A stretch of DNA of 64,000 nt from Paragyromitra xinjiangensis (lineage: Eukaryota > Ascomycota > Pezizomycetes > Pezizales > Discinaceae): NCBI GenBank assembly GCA_038503065.1, contig JBCAMK010000018.1, forward strand, positions 62,001 to 126,000, read 5' to 3'. The translations under genes and the position numbers were made by a program. The notes beneath the pieces are model-generated. The model did not search any database. It had not been told where the DNA came from and worked only from the letters and a program-made list of their open reading frames with translations. Below, one piece after another: positions 50,489 to 61,552 of this stretch. Positions within the stretch are counted from its first letter, which is position 1. Each line of letters begins with the position of its first letter.

Positions 50489-51625
50489 CTACAACCGCTA
50501 TTCTAGAGAATCGGATGGAATCGAAATGCAGTGAGTTAGACACTCCTCTTGGTGCTACAACCATCTAGGTTTGGTATGGCTTGGGAGAGAACCATCCAGG
50601 GCTGTATCGCTAGTGTAGAAGGGGTCGCTCAAAACGCGGGTTTCAACAGCAGAGACGTAGCAAAACTCTAGGGAAAGTGAATTGGCAATGGGCGTATTCT
50701 TAAGAGCAGGGCCTGTCGAGTACCAGCTTTTTGTCAACTTTCTAGTAGTTGAAGAGCGCTGCTTCGGGTTTTGTATGAGTAGTTTGGGTGTCTATAAAAT
50801 TGTTTTAGACCCGCCAGGACGTTTTTACGAGTGATAGTTTGTGAATGTGGTGTCCGTGGAGATTTTCTACCCCAAGGCCTGCCCACCTACCGCGGGGATA
50901 ACTTTAGAGCAAGACTCCTAGTACTGACGTATGTAGCTACCGTCTATGACCCATAGCATCTTCTATGATTTCCGCCTGGATATATGCATCTAGTATTCTT
51001 CATTTGTTACACACATAAATCGCTGAAGTCTTGGCTTCTCTGGAGATTCCGCGTTCTTTGATCGGTATAAAGCAAACTCCAATTGGATTTGATTTGACTG
51101 GTTTAGCCGTGAGAGCCCTCGAGGGAAATGTCGCTTGCAGGGTGGTGATTTATTTATGATAATATCCACAGGTGAACCCTAACCCTGGAATTTACACCCC
51201 AGAACAGCGAAACCAAGGAGTAGATCAAGTCTAGTCACGCTGACCAGGGCTCCTGGAGCGGTACCTAGGTGGGACGGAACATCAGAAGTATAGTCGGTAG
51301 GGAACTCCCAATTTTCATAGGACATCCGTAATCCGGGAGCTGGCGTTCGAGTGATGTTTGGACTATTAGGACTGTGATAAGTCTAAATAAGTATACCCAC
51401 AGCGAATTAAGACCTCAGTCCTGGAAACACCGCAGTCCCTTTCGAAAGAACATAGAACAAATTTATGGTTTGGCGATAAAGTGCCAATTGCATGTACTTG
51501 ATGAAGTAAATAGACAAATAAAAGAAACCAAACCCGCTACCATCATAAAACCTTGAAACTGCTCCGCGATATGCAATATTAATTACAAATTCCTGCACCT
51601 CTAACGCTCAAGACCAACAATCTAC
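50489..51625. other. intergenic region between convergent genes
   Basis: Only short open frames of about 60 codons, none with a motif. Confidence 0.5.
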
Positions 51626-53092
51626 CTAACCCACAGGGGTAGGGTCAGCCATAACCTGGATGATCCGTGCGTCCGCCAGTGTCGTAGAGTTCAAGCTCGA
51701 AGAACTCAAAGCAGCCGGACTAGTGAATTTCAGGGTGTTTGGAATAGACCCTGGGAGTTCGTGGGCGGTTTCGTACTGGATGACTGGGGGCTTTGGTCCG
51801 AATAAAGGCTTGAAAGGGACGAGGGCTTTGGATGATTTTCCTTTTCCTTGTTTCACGAAGACTTCGAGTTTCTTTCTATCTGTGGGGGGATGTGAGTAGT
51901 AGCTTTGGTAGAGGGTGGGGGGGGGGTTACCTTGTGCAGACCAGAGTGTGAGTTCCATGACGTCGCCGCCGCCGGAGTCGTAGTTGTCGCTGTCTGCGCT
52001 GTCGCGTTTGAAGCCTATACAGCCGGGTTGGTTCCGGATACGGATTCCTTCGAATCGACATGAGAATGAGTTTGTTTCCTGTTGCTGTTAGGTTGTTAAA
52101 CTGTTGACTGGAGCTGAGTGAATACCTCGTCTAGTAGTAAGGACGTTGCTCGGTTGACTGGAATAGTCAGCTTTGATAAAACCTTGTGGTGTAGCGGGAC
52201 GAACCGTAGACTAAAGCACCGTATTTTTCTTCCCTCGGGTTTACCTTGTCTTTTGGTAAATGTCTTGTCAGGAACATCTTTTGTCGTCCTTCGTGGGTCC
52301 TGAGGAGATGTAGGAACATTGTGTCTCTTCCGCCTTCTATTCGTTGGGCGTCGTGGGTTTGGCTTAGTGTTCTTGAGGTTGGGTTGTATTCGAATAGTTT
52401 CATTTGGTGGATTTCTCTTGATGATGTTAGTCCATGTATGAGATAAGGGTTTAGTGGGCGAACATTGAAGCTGTGATATTCATGCGGAGGAGAGAATGCG
52501 CGAATTCCTGCGCCTCTGCTAACGTTAGCTATGCTACTAGGACGTCACCAATTCAACGCACCTCTTCGAGTCGCAAACTTATAGTTCTTGTGCTTCTTCT
52601 CTAGAATCTTCCTTCGATTATTACTCAATGGGATCTGCGCGACTTCCGGCGAAGGAAGAGTAATAACCGTACGACCTAAGCCGTAGACGGAGATAACCTC
52701 CTGTTCATCCGGATCGATAAATAAAGTAAACCCCGGCGACACTGCGAACCGTCGTTAGCATAAACCAATCCCCCGCTGCGAGTATTTGCTCGGGTACCTC
52801 TCTGGACGATCGTCGCGGTTGCCCCCGCGAGGCTCTGGACTTTAACTTTAATGTTTACCTCCCCCGAACGGCTTTCCCTTACCGACACCTCGGGCGGTTC
52901 CTGTCCCTGTCGGTTCTCGCGGAGACAGTCGTAATTGTTGAGAAGGATTCTGGTCGCCGTTAGCTGGGATCTGCGCGATGCGGTGTGGTGGTCTTACCCC
53001 TGGAAGAGCTTACTCTCTGTAGGTTGGCCAAACAGTCTTAGTAACGGCATCGCTTTGGTTTGGAATCGCGAACTCGTCAGACAGAACTTCAT
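51626..53092 (-). CDS. hypothetical protein, seven exons, 349 aa
   Basis: Not recognised. Seven exons fit together in phase: 53092-53014, 52963-52883, 52741-52562, 52507-52245, 52170-52126, 52078-51931 and 51879-51626, total 349 residues. Intron 2 ends with a textbook GCTAAC branch site and GCAG acceptor. Readable blocks are SPGFTLFIDPDEQEVISVYG, IPLSNNRRKILEKKHKNYKF, RAFSPPHEYHSFNVRPLNP, EGGRDTMFLHLLRTHEGRQ and SGGGDVMELTLWSAQ. There is no signal peptide, helix-rich membrane part or known catalytic motif; the many beta-like stretches suggest a compact soluble protein. Exons 1 and 2 are the least certain, being low-complexity. It lies 252 bp downstream of the DUF5672 gene on the same strand. 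The consistency of six introns is the main evidence that the gene is real. Confidence 0.68.
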
Positions 53093-53344
53093 GAGGAAAG
53101 TAGCGGGTGTGGTTAGGTGTTTTGTGTGGGAATATTCGGTGGTTGGGATTTACATGGTTTCTTTTTCGACGATAAGAGCCTATCGCTGGAGTTACACGAG
53201 TCTGGGTTGTGTTTCGGTTTTATTGGGTGGATTTATTAATGAATTTATTCTGGAATACAATACCGGCAGAATCTATTAATTCGATGTTAGATGGATGTGC
53301 CCTTGTATACTAAAGGCAAGGTATTTGGCGGAACAGACATAAGG

Positions 53345-54554
53345 CTACCACGGACTAAGTCTCGGCCAGTCCACGTCTCTCTTGGTCTTCACCTTCTCCC
53401 ATATATCTCCCCCATATCCCTCCCCCCATATATCCCCCCCACCACCTCTACACTCCCTCTCCAACCTCATATCCAGAATCAACTTAATCTCCGGACACCA
53501 CCTCCAAATCTGTTCCCTCTGCCTCGGATCATCCCACACCCCCTCCGGCAAACGCCTGCCAGACCAACCCATATGATACCCCATCGGCTCACCATACCAC
53601 ACCTGCTCCACCGAGAAATGCGACTCCGTAGTCGCATTAGCCATCCGCGCCCCAGGAAGCAATCCAATCCGCTGTATCAGCCAGAAATCCTCCATCTCCA
53701 GCGTATTAGGATGACGATTCTGGAAATTCAAGACCTGCATTATACGGGAGACCCGACGAAGCGATAACCCGCCGTTCCCACCGTAGGGATCTTTAATATG
53801 CCTATCCACCGTAAGCCTATACCACAGATACCAGGCGGTGGATCTACCAAGGCGCCCCAACCCAATCATACTCCAACCACTCATTCAACGAAACCCGACT
53901 ATTCGCACACAGAATACTATCTGTCTGAAAAACCAACACCCATTCCACCTGCGGCCGTCTCCCACCCGTCCCATCCGGCCCTTCAACGTAAGGGTTTTCC
54001 CAATCCCACGTATCCCTCCCACCTACCCATCTCCAAAACGCCAGACTCGTCAAAGTCTGGCTCAGCGGTTCTCGACCATTGACTGAGAACCTGCTCGGGA
54101 GTTCCCGGAGATCAAGTTTTCCATTCCGGACCTGCATCTGAACTGGCAGAGAGCCGTTGACGAATGCTACGCTCTCTGCACTACCGAGGAAGACGAACCG
54201 CCAGTCGGGGGGGACTACGGAGATCATATGCAGTAGTAACGGGGCGAGGTGAGCTATCGGACGGTCTTCGATTAAGAGTGCGACTTTAGAGTCGTTGAAT
54301 GGACGGGGAGGAGGGCGGTTGGGGTGCAGATCGATCTTTATGATGGGGACGTCGGGCAGGGTGATTTTTATGTGGGATACGGGTGGGGAGAATAGGAATA
54401 GGAGCCAGCTGGGTGGGGTTAGTGGTTGGGTTTGTGTGGTGGTGGGGACTTACATGGCGAATATGCTGGATATGCTGAGGAGTAGGATCCGTCGGCTGGC
54501 TCGTTGGAGGGGAATTTGGGAGAGCCAGGTGGAGAAATTTGGTGTTTCTGCCAT
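53345..54554 (-). CDS. DUF5672 family protein (glycosyltransferase-like), 372 aa
   Basis: DUF5672 proteins resemble glycosyltransferases and are often type II membrane proteins of the secretory pathway; the reaction is not established. Exons 54554-54454, 54408-53848 and 53801-53345 agree in phase and give 372 residues. The N-terminus is short and cytoplasmic, followed by a signal-anchor region (ILLLSISSIFAMI, WLLFLFSPPV). Signatures are SKVALLIEDRPIAHLAPLLL, MISVVPPDWRFVFLGS, VFQTDSILCANS, LEYDWVGAPW, YGGNGGLSLRRVSRIMQV, MEDFWLIQRIGLLPGARM and FSVEQVWYGEPMGYHMGWSG, which follow the family order. D in QTDS is the likely metal-binding position, by analogy. For intron 2 (53847-53802) I chose the 46-nt option over a 31-nt one. 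The C-terminal tail is Gly-rich (GGGGDIWGEGYGGDIWE). Confidence 0.9.
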
Positions 54555-55728
54555 TTTGGGTTATTGATCTTCTTTGCGGGACGGTATTTTGCGATCAGAA
54601 AATCGCATGCGCAAATGCCATGGCCCTGGGCCGATATGGATGCGAGAGTCGTCTCTAGGTAGGATTCGTCAGCAGTGATATCTTAACGTTGGATTTCGGC
54701 GCATTTATAAAACCGACACTATTAAACTTGGATGAAGATTAAAATTAACGTAGACAAAGAAAGCCACCAGGAACACACCCCCGCAAGAAGCAGGACGAAT
54801 ATAGTAGTCGAACACGTCATTCTCTATTAAACCCAGTTTCCGCTCGTTGGTTTTATTGTGACAAAGAGAATTCCGCGGTTTATTGGAGTTGGGACAGTTG
54901 AGACAAAGGAAACTCTATGACGTATGTAACTCAGCAACTTAACGGGGAGAAATGGTGGTTCCTTGATCTGTACACGCGATTATGGACGCGTGGGAACTTT
55001 TCTTCATGGAATATCCGAATCGGTGCTTCAATAGTCTCGTTTTTAGCTATTCTCTGGGGTGGTGTGGTTTGGTAGGTACGCTGGGTGATCAGAAGTACAT
55101 ATCTCTGGTTAGCGTATTTTTATATCTAACCCCCTGGTTTATTATCTACCTATCAGATTTAAATACGGAGGTTTGGGGGGAATTTCCTCTATCAGCATCA
55201 ACTCCATCCAGCTCTTTCCTACCCGACTTCCGATTCGAATCCCGACTAGAAATTGTATTATATCCTTAGGAAACTCCGGAGAGCGTGTTGTCAAGATGGA
55301 GTTCCGAATATACGGGAAACCTAGATCGTTTTCTACGAGATCCTTTCTACTAGCAGGTAGCTAATAAATCCAAGCTAAACCCGTATTTCACGTGAGGAGA
55401 TCTATTTTTAGCAGTTTAACAGTAGTGTTTATATTTCCTCCTCGGATCATACAATAGAACCCTTTCTGAGCTCTTAGGATTTAGTACTTAGTAGCCAATT
55501 AGGCTATTACATGTACACCGTAGAAAGAGAAACCACACCTTTCTATTCTCTTCACCTAAGTCAACCCAAGACGCCCGACATATCTTTAGAATGAAATATA
55601 AGGTAATTCCATGGCTCCATACTGTCCATCATATTTAACCACCACCACCATTTCTCCCCACCACAACTTTCGACACCCATAAAAAGCGCTCTACAGTCGC
55701 ATTTCCAGCCCGACAACCCACCAGCACG
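54555..55728. other. intergenic region between divergent genes
   Basis: Probably holds the promoters of the DUF5672 gene (minus) and the small orphan (plus). No further coding sequence was recognised; open frames here are under 100 codons. Confidence 0.5.
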
Positions 55729-56208
55729 ATGAGCGATCCTCAACACATTGAAATCCGACTAGACGTATTCCAACACCCAAACGGGACGATTTACCGCTTC
55801 CACGGAGGCTGGATACCAGCCGAAGACCCCACCAGCAATTCCAAAAGCCGTGTTATAACCCCCACCTCAGACGATGCGGAAAGCAATCAAAAACCAAACA
55901 CCCCGCCAAAAAGCGAACAATCACATTCCGAGCATCATGTGTCAACCCCAGATACCACGAATAACCCTATATCTGTAGTTTGTCAGAACCCTTACGATCC
56001 CGAACACCCGGAATATAATACCACGGATCCTTCCGGAATGTGTTTTGTTCGGTCTGGCTGGTATTCTGGGGATACGCTTACGACTGTGTCTGGTGTGTCG
56101 TCTGGGTTTGGTGATGGTGATGGTGATATGGAGGGTGCTTGTGTAGATGTTGCTGCGTCTTCTGAGGTTCTGAGGACTGGGGGTGGGATGGTTGATGTTG
56201 TGGGTTGA
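55729..56208 (+). CDS. hypothetical protein, single exon, 159 aa
   Basis: Not recognised. An uninterrupted frame from ATG at 55729 gives 159 polar residues: an ordered-looking head (IEIRLDVFQHPNGTIYRFHG), then a Ser/Pro/Asn-rich linker, then NPYDPEHPEYNTTDPSGMCF, and a Gly/Val/Ser-rich tail. There is no signal peptide or membrane segment. Third codon positions are C- and A-rich in the first half and G- and T-rich in the second, as in several other genes of the window, which argues mildly for real coding. It could also be one exon of a larger gene. Confidence 0.5.
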   Translation: MSDPQHIEIRLDVFQHPNGTIYRFHGGWIPAEDPTSNSKSRVITPTSDDAESNQKPNTPPKSEQSHSEHHVSTPDTTNNPISVVCQNPYDPEHPEYNTTDPSGMCFVRSGWYSGDTLTTVSGVSSGFGDGDGDMEGACVDVAASSEVLRTGGGMVDVVG

Positions 56209-56763
56209 GTCACTTGCTGCTTGTGGTGCTTTCGGGTTTATTAAGAGTAGTATGTGTCGGCTGACGGGAAGATCGGAAGTATGAGTTGGAGTGTGGTTTT
56301 GTGGGCTGGGGTTTGGTCTGTTAATGATGGGGTGTTTTAGATGGGGATATACGGTTTATTTGAAGAGTTATCTGTACAAAAGCGTTTTGTTTCTATATTA
56401 TATAATTATAGGATAATCTTGTAGGTTAAAGAGTAGAATAAACTCGCTGTAGACGCTGGTCACAGAATTTAATTTTCACACTTTACAACACCCGATATCA
56501 ATGATTAAAAAGAGTCGGCAAGAAATACAAGTAGTGCACGGTGGTGATTACGAGTAACGGATCATCAAATTTTATAAAGTAATCGTACGTAAAGAGAATC
56601 ATACATATGCTATCCAAGCTGCAACGACAAAACAAATTAAACACTCTCTCCAACCCAATAGAAACCGGACCTAAAACTGAAGTATATCTTGCAATGTCCC
56701 ACTAGACCCAAAATTATCAAATCAAGCAGAAACCTACTCTCTTTCCACCACCATAAAACGCTA
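56209..56763. other. intergenic region
   Basis: AT-rich, no gene seen. The frame of the ankyrin gene is open for about 25 codons upstream of its ATG but without another ATG. Confidence 0.5.
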
Positions 56764-57930
56764 ATGTTGTCCTTAATTTTCTCATCAAAACTTCTCAGAC
56801 ATACTGAGAACCTCAAGAATAGAGCTGCCTATGGTCTCCTCTGCGACAGCCATACAAGCTATTCCCTCATGAACTCGCCTCTCAACATTAACAAGAACAA
56901 GGGATACTCCGTAACAGCACTCTACCTCGCTACGACCAACAAAGATTATGACGAAACCCTCCTCCAACACCTCCTAACCTGCAAACCTTCCATATCCATT
57001 ACGAAAGCCAACGGCCAAACCCTTTGGGTCAATGAGGAAGACCAAAGCACCTACATCATCAGACTCCTGCTTCGTGAAGGAGCCAACGGTACGACAATCC
57101 GTGATACCTTCGAAGAGATGACGGCTCTTCACTGGGCTGTATTGTACGGATGTGAGCCCATGGTTAATCTGTTACTGGAGAGAGGAATCGCAGTCGATGA
57201 AAAAGGTGTGGGGCGCTATGGTTTTTCCGCACTCCATCTCGCCACAATCAAAAAGAGCGATCGAATAGTAGCGTTGCTGCTCGCACAGGGAGCAGATATA
57301 AATATGGCCAACCGGTCTGGCAAAACTGCGCTTCATCTCGCAGTACAGAACAACGATATCGATATGGTTAGATTTTTGTTATCCAGGGGGGCAAGTATCA
57401 ACGCTCTAGATGGCTCCGATAAAACAGCACTTCATCATGCGGTCAGTGGGGGAAGTAAGGATATTATTATCCTACTTCTAGACCATGAGGCTGATATCAA
57501 CACCCAAGACGATCTTTGCGGCCGTGGGACCGCGCTCCATCTTGCGGTAATGATGTGCGACCCTGCGGTAAAAACGTGCAAACCTATGAAAATACTAAAA
57601 CTCCTCTTAGAGAGAGGAGCCAATATCGACGCTCAGTCCAGCACCGGGCAGACCCCTCTTCATTGTGCTGCGTTCTGCGACTACTCGCTAGTTGTGTCAT
57701 TCCTACTTAGTAGAGGTGCCCAAATGGATCTCAAGGATCACGGGGGCAACACCGCACTTCATGCAGCCGTGGCTGGACGTGGCACTGAATGCACCGTCAG
57801 TATCTTGCTAAGGAAGGGAGCAAACATTGAAGCTCGGAATAATAGACGCGAGAGCGCGATTGAGATTGCGGTGCAATGTGGAACTATTGAAATGGTTCTT
57901 TTCCTAAGTGAAAGGGGAGCTTCTTGGTAA
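56764..57930 (+). CDS. ankyrin-repeat protein, 388 aa
   Basis: A protein-interaction scaffold of ankyrin repeats; the partner is unknown. Single exon; the first ATG in frame is 56764, giving 388 residues, though an upstream exon is possible. After a divergent head containing one or two weak repeats (VTALYLATTNKDYDETLLQHL and YIIRLLLREGANG), eight repeats follow: MTALHWAVLYG, FSALHLATIKK, KTALHLAVQNN, KTALHHAVSGG, GTALHLAVMMC, QTPLHCAAFCD, NTALHAAVAGR and ESAIEIAVQCG, each with its L-L-x-x-G-A turn (for example LLLAQGADIN, FLLSRGASIN, LLLERGANID). The fourth has HEAD instead of x-G-A-D. There is no NACHT, kinase or other effector domain, so it could be a stand-alone adaptor or the 3' part of a longer gene. 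No signal peptide. Confidence 0.92.
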   Translation: MLSLIFSSKLLRHTENLKNRAAYGLLCDSHTSYSLMNSPLNINKNKGYSVTALYLATTNKDYDETLLQHLLTCKPSISITKANGQTLWVNEEDQSTYIIRLLLREGANGTTIRDTFEEMTALHWAVLYGCEPMVNLLLERGIAVDEKGVGRYGFSALHLATIKKSDRIVALLLAQGADINMANRSGKTALHLAVQNNDIDMVRFLLSRGASINALDGSDKTALHHAVSGGSKDIIILLLDHEADINTQDDLCGRGTALHLAVMMCDPAVKTCKPMKILKLLLERGANIDAQSSTGQTPLHCAAFCDYSLVVSFLLSRGAQMDLKDHGGNTALHAAVAGRGTECTVSILLRKGANIEARNNRRESAIEIAVQCGTIEMVLFLSERGASW

Positions 57931-58196
57931 AAGATGAATGAGAGCTTTACGAAGCTGCACCTAAGGAAGTCATGGTGTTAATGTTTGATTAGAATCATGT
58001 GTATTTAACGAAAGGATGGTGAGATGTATGCTGATAGAACTATATGCTACGATTCCAGCAAAAGTCTGTTTATCACCACCAGCCAGCCACAAGAAAACAC
58101 ACCCTACATAGGGATCTCCAATGGCCTATGCCAGAACTCCGTATTACCAATAGCGTAAACGCCCGTAAGCTAGATACACGGTAAGCTATGCGCGTT
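57931..58196. other. short intergenic region
   Basis: Convergent 3' flanks of the ankyrin gene and the small basic protein; nothing recognised. Confidence 0.5.
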
Positions 58197-58538
58197 CTAT
58201 AAGGGAGAAAAACGGGACAAACCACGCACTCCTCTCCAACCTCTCCCCATTCCAGCCATTCGCCTTAAGGCCCTCACTTGCATTTCAAGAGATTCATCTG
58301 ATTCCTGTCCCTCCGGATCTTGAGCACGCGCTTGTTCTACCATCCTTTTCACTTCCTCCTCCTGTTTCAACCCCGCGATGTACTTATTATACACGGCTAT
58401 CATCTTAGATTTGGCATGGAGGCTAGTTTTGCGTGCGAGATAGTACACGACTTTACAGATGTCAGTGCTGGAGTAGGGAGGATGTTGACGTAATGTTAAC
58501 TTACAGGAATCTTTCTCCCTTTTTTGCTTCTTGGCCAT
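58197..58538 (-). CDS. hypothetical small basic protein, 113 aa
   Basis: Not recognised. An ATG-started frame gives 113 residues, Lys/Arg-rich at both ends (MAKKQKREKD; GRGWRGVRGLSRF) with a likely helical or coiled-coil middle (YIAGLKQEEEVKRMVEQARA). A GTAAGT near codon 12 could be a donor, but the nearest CAG acceptor would shift the frame, so I keep it unspliced. The size and charge would suit a nucleolar or RNA-binding protein; that is a guess. Confidence 0.42.
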   Translation of the reverse strand: MAKKQKREKDSCKLTLRQHPPYSSTDICKVVYYLARKTSLHAKSKMIAVYNKYIAGLKQEEEVKRMVEQARAQDPEGQESDESLEMQVRALRRMAGMGRGWRGVRGLSRFSPL

Positions 58539-58999
58539 TGTTTTTTGTAGTTTTTCCGTCTCTCCTTCGTTTGTAGTTGGAAGTTTTTTGGTGCAGCTAG
58601 TGGGGTGGTTGTATGAGACAAAGTTGCGTAGAGAGGTTTCTATTCTATGCTGTCCGACCCATCCCTTCTACAACGGAATTCTTCCAAGAGTTGCAAGGTT
58701 GTACCAAGTATGTTATCTTAAGCATAATACAATATCGCATTCAGTCTTAACATAGACATTTGGCCAACAATTTCACCGATGATCACTCGACTCCACAGCT
58801 CAACATTACCCAGAGTTGGATGTACTTAATGAATTAATAAATCAATCGAAAATTTATCATTAAATTCCAGCAACTCAACTAAATCCATACTGATAATTTC
58901 TCACTATGACATCCACCCTTATTACCTAAAACACAATCCATCCTACATGAGCAATTTTCTCGAACCGCATCTCATCAAAAACTAGCACCACAACCCGAA
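58539..58999. other. intergenic region
   Basis: AT-rich spacer; a 74-codon plus-strand frame at 58531-58755 shows no motif. Confidence 0.5.
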
Positions 59000-61552
59000 T
59001 CACATATCCAATCCCTCAAAGCTAAGCTCACTATAGTCCACACTCTCACCATGCCATCTGCCTAACGCCAAAATAGCAGTAGCATGCCAAATAGCCTTCG
59101 AAGTCTTCACTACGAACTCCTTAGCAGTTTCTAAATCACCCTTCGTCACCGCTTCTGTGATCCCCGGGAATGTGACTGGTGCGTAACCGGTGTCCAAACC
59201 GGGAGCATAAATTACTATTTACCCCGTCAGTACCGTATCGGGGACAATGAGAGGTAGTTAGAAACAGTGAGTGGACAACATACAATGCTTATAAAACTCT
59301 CTCCCTGGCAAGCCACCCTGACTCACAAATCCCCTCTCAAACGTTTTCAATCTGTTGTTAACTAACTTCAACTTCCAGTGATCATGATTCCCATCGATAC
59401 TCCCTGCAAATTGCATAAGCTTAGCGGCGATATTTTCGAATCCCTTGATCGCGTGATGCACGGGCTTAAGTTCTAGTTCAAGGCTTGAAGCTTCAACGGT
59501 TTTGTTCAATACTTCATAGTACCACCAGAGATTATCGGCATATGCTGAGACATTCAGCGGCAGAAGCGGCCGTTCGGCTAGATTCAATGCGAGAACTCCC
59601 AAAAATTGGCCAGCAGCAACATGGTAGTTCCATGTAGGGTCTCCATAGGTGGACATCCAGTGGTAAGAATCGTAGTTGGAGTGGTAGTGGTATATAGGAT
59701 CTCCGTTATTAGTTCCAAAGCCCATATCAATCTGCACTTCTATTAGAGTTTCTCTTTCCTCACTTCCGCTAAAAGAGCGCTCTTACAGATGCAATTCCCG
59801 AGTGAACAAATGCAGTGTAGTCACTACCACTGCCCAAAACTCCCACGTATCGTTCCCCGGGGTAGTGGGAGGACCACTCATCATAAATAGACTTAGAGCT
59901 GTTGTTTGGCGCAGGAATTTTCTTCATGACCTCCTGGATGATATCATGCAGCTCCGGAACACCAGCAATCTTGAAATTAGGTCCAGAGACAGCAACATCG
60001 ACATTCAAATATGCGACCATATTTGGAACAGCCCATGTTACATACTCCTCAAACCATTCAGTCGACCCAACGAGACCTAGATTCGTAAGTAAAATAGCAA
60101 CCCTGTTGCGCATCAAAATCGGGTCCCTTACCATATTCTTCCGCATCCCAAGAAGCAAAAATACTACACACTATATCAGCACCATCTCGAATAGCGGTCA
60201 GCGACGGAACTCACATGGTCCTCAGCGGCTTCCACCCTTTCTCCGCCAACTTTCCGAAGGCCTTCGCAAGCTCTATCAACACTGCGGACCCAGAATTTGG
60301 ATCTGAAGCTCCGCCAACTATCCAGGCATCTCTATGGTTTCCAATAACGATAACCTCGTTCTCGATTGTCCCGTTAATTATCCCGATAATGTTCCAAATA
60401 TCCGTAATTGTATCATTCATGACATTATCCATACTGAGCACTGCATGTGGTGCAGGCCCTGTCGAATAAGAAACATCCTTCAGACCGCCAATCCAATTAG
60501 TGATATTGACGTCGTGCGCAGGAATTCCATTTCCATTGAGAGCCTTGAGCAATGGCAAGGCTTCTTTAAAAGAGATGGGCAACGATGGGATGTGCGGCGT
60601 CACGTTCGATGTGTTTTGTCGAGGTACACCAGGCTTCGAAGGATACCCGGGGGTTGTCTACCACTAGTCAGGACATGTTAAGAAATACAAACGGGTTAAG
60701 GGTAATAACAGGATCACCAGGATAGGTACTCAAGAACTGCACAGAGCCCCTTTGAACAGAAGATGGATTACGGGCTGGGCCATCCGGATAAGGAGCAAAA
60801 CCGTTCTCCTCGCGCATAGACCCATCGTCACCAGGGTCGCTATAAATAATAGCTCCAACCATCCCAAAATCTTGGGCATTTCTGACTTTTAGGCCTCGGA
60901 AGGGGCCACCATACTTTGCCAACGCAATTTTGCCTTCGAGGGGAACGCCAAGTTCTGCCAGTCTGTCAAAATCGGTTCTCCGTCCTTGTCTATTATCGAT
61001 TGTTAGTCGAACCATGCAATTGACCTCCCGGGAGATAATTCACCCAACGTATACATATTCCGCTGTAGCATTCCCCGTGTGCGAATACCCGTGAAAAGTA
61101 GGGATGCGGTTCGGATGACTAGTCGTACTATCCTCAGGCAAAACATCCTCCTCCAATGTAGCATTAAACACAGATCCATTCGGATAGGTTAACGACAGAT
61201 TATGAGAGATTGGATAATTCAAAAACACGTTGTATGTAACAATGCTTGATGGGATACCACTCTCGTTCCATTTCTCAAGAGTCCACTCGGCCTGGGAGTA
61301 GTTCCTGCCTCCTAAGTGTGGTCCACTAGTGTAGTAGTACGACCATTCAGAGATGGAGACATTGCTAAAGGATTCAATAATGACCTTTTCCTTCGCCTCT
61401 AGGGAAAGATGACCACAATGACCATAACCACCAGATGTGAGGTCCCTATCGCGATAATAACGGTTCATAGAGCTAAACAATGGACCAGCTAGAGACCATG
61501 CAGCCAGGGAGCCGAGGGTAAGGATGGAAGCAGATCTTGCAAACAGCTTCAT
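59000..61552 (-). CDS. M28 metallopeptidase, glutamate carboxypeptidase II-like, 738 aa
   Basis: Zinc-dependent carboxypeptidase or dipeptidase of family M28 (relatives: human GCPII/PSMA, fungal vacuolar or secreted forms). Seven exons agree in phase: 61552-61044, 60989-60710, 60657-60215, 60163-60132, 60076-59787, 59731-59284, 59214-59000; total 738 residues. The N-terminus (MKLFARSASILTLGSLAAWS) is a signal peptide or anchor. A PA (protease-associated) domain contains GKIALAKYGGPFRG and VGAIIYSDPGDDG. The co-catalytic site is complete: H371 in GNHRDAWIVGG, D382 in SDPNSGSA, E419-E420 in SWDAEEYG, D448 in YLNVDVAVSG, and the final His in PIYHYHSNYD (533 or 535). The helical dimerisation domain ends the protein (LIYAPGLDTGYAPVTFPGI). 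Many N-x-S/T sites fit passage through the secretory pathway. Substrate preference is not visible. Confidence 0.97.

Noticed and set aside
53817..53847. 31-nt intron option in the DUF5672 gene
   Set aside because: A 46-nt alternative using the next in-phase AG gives a family-like peptide and a more normal intron length.
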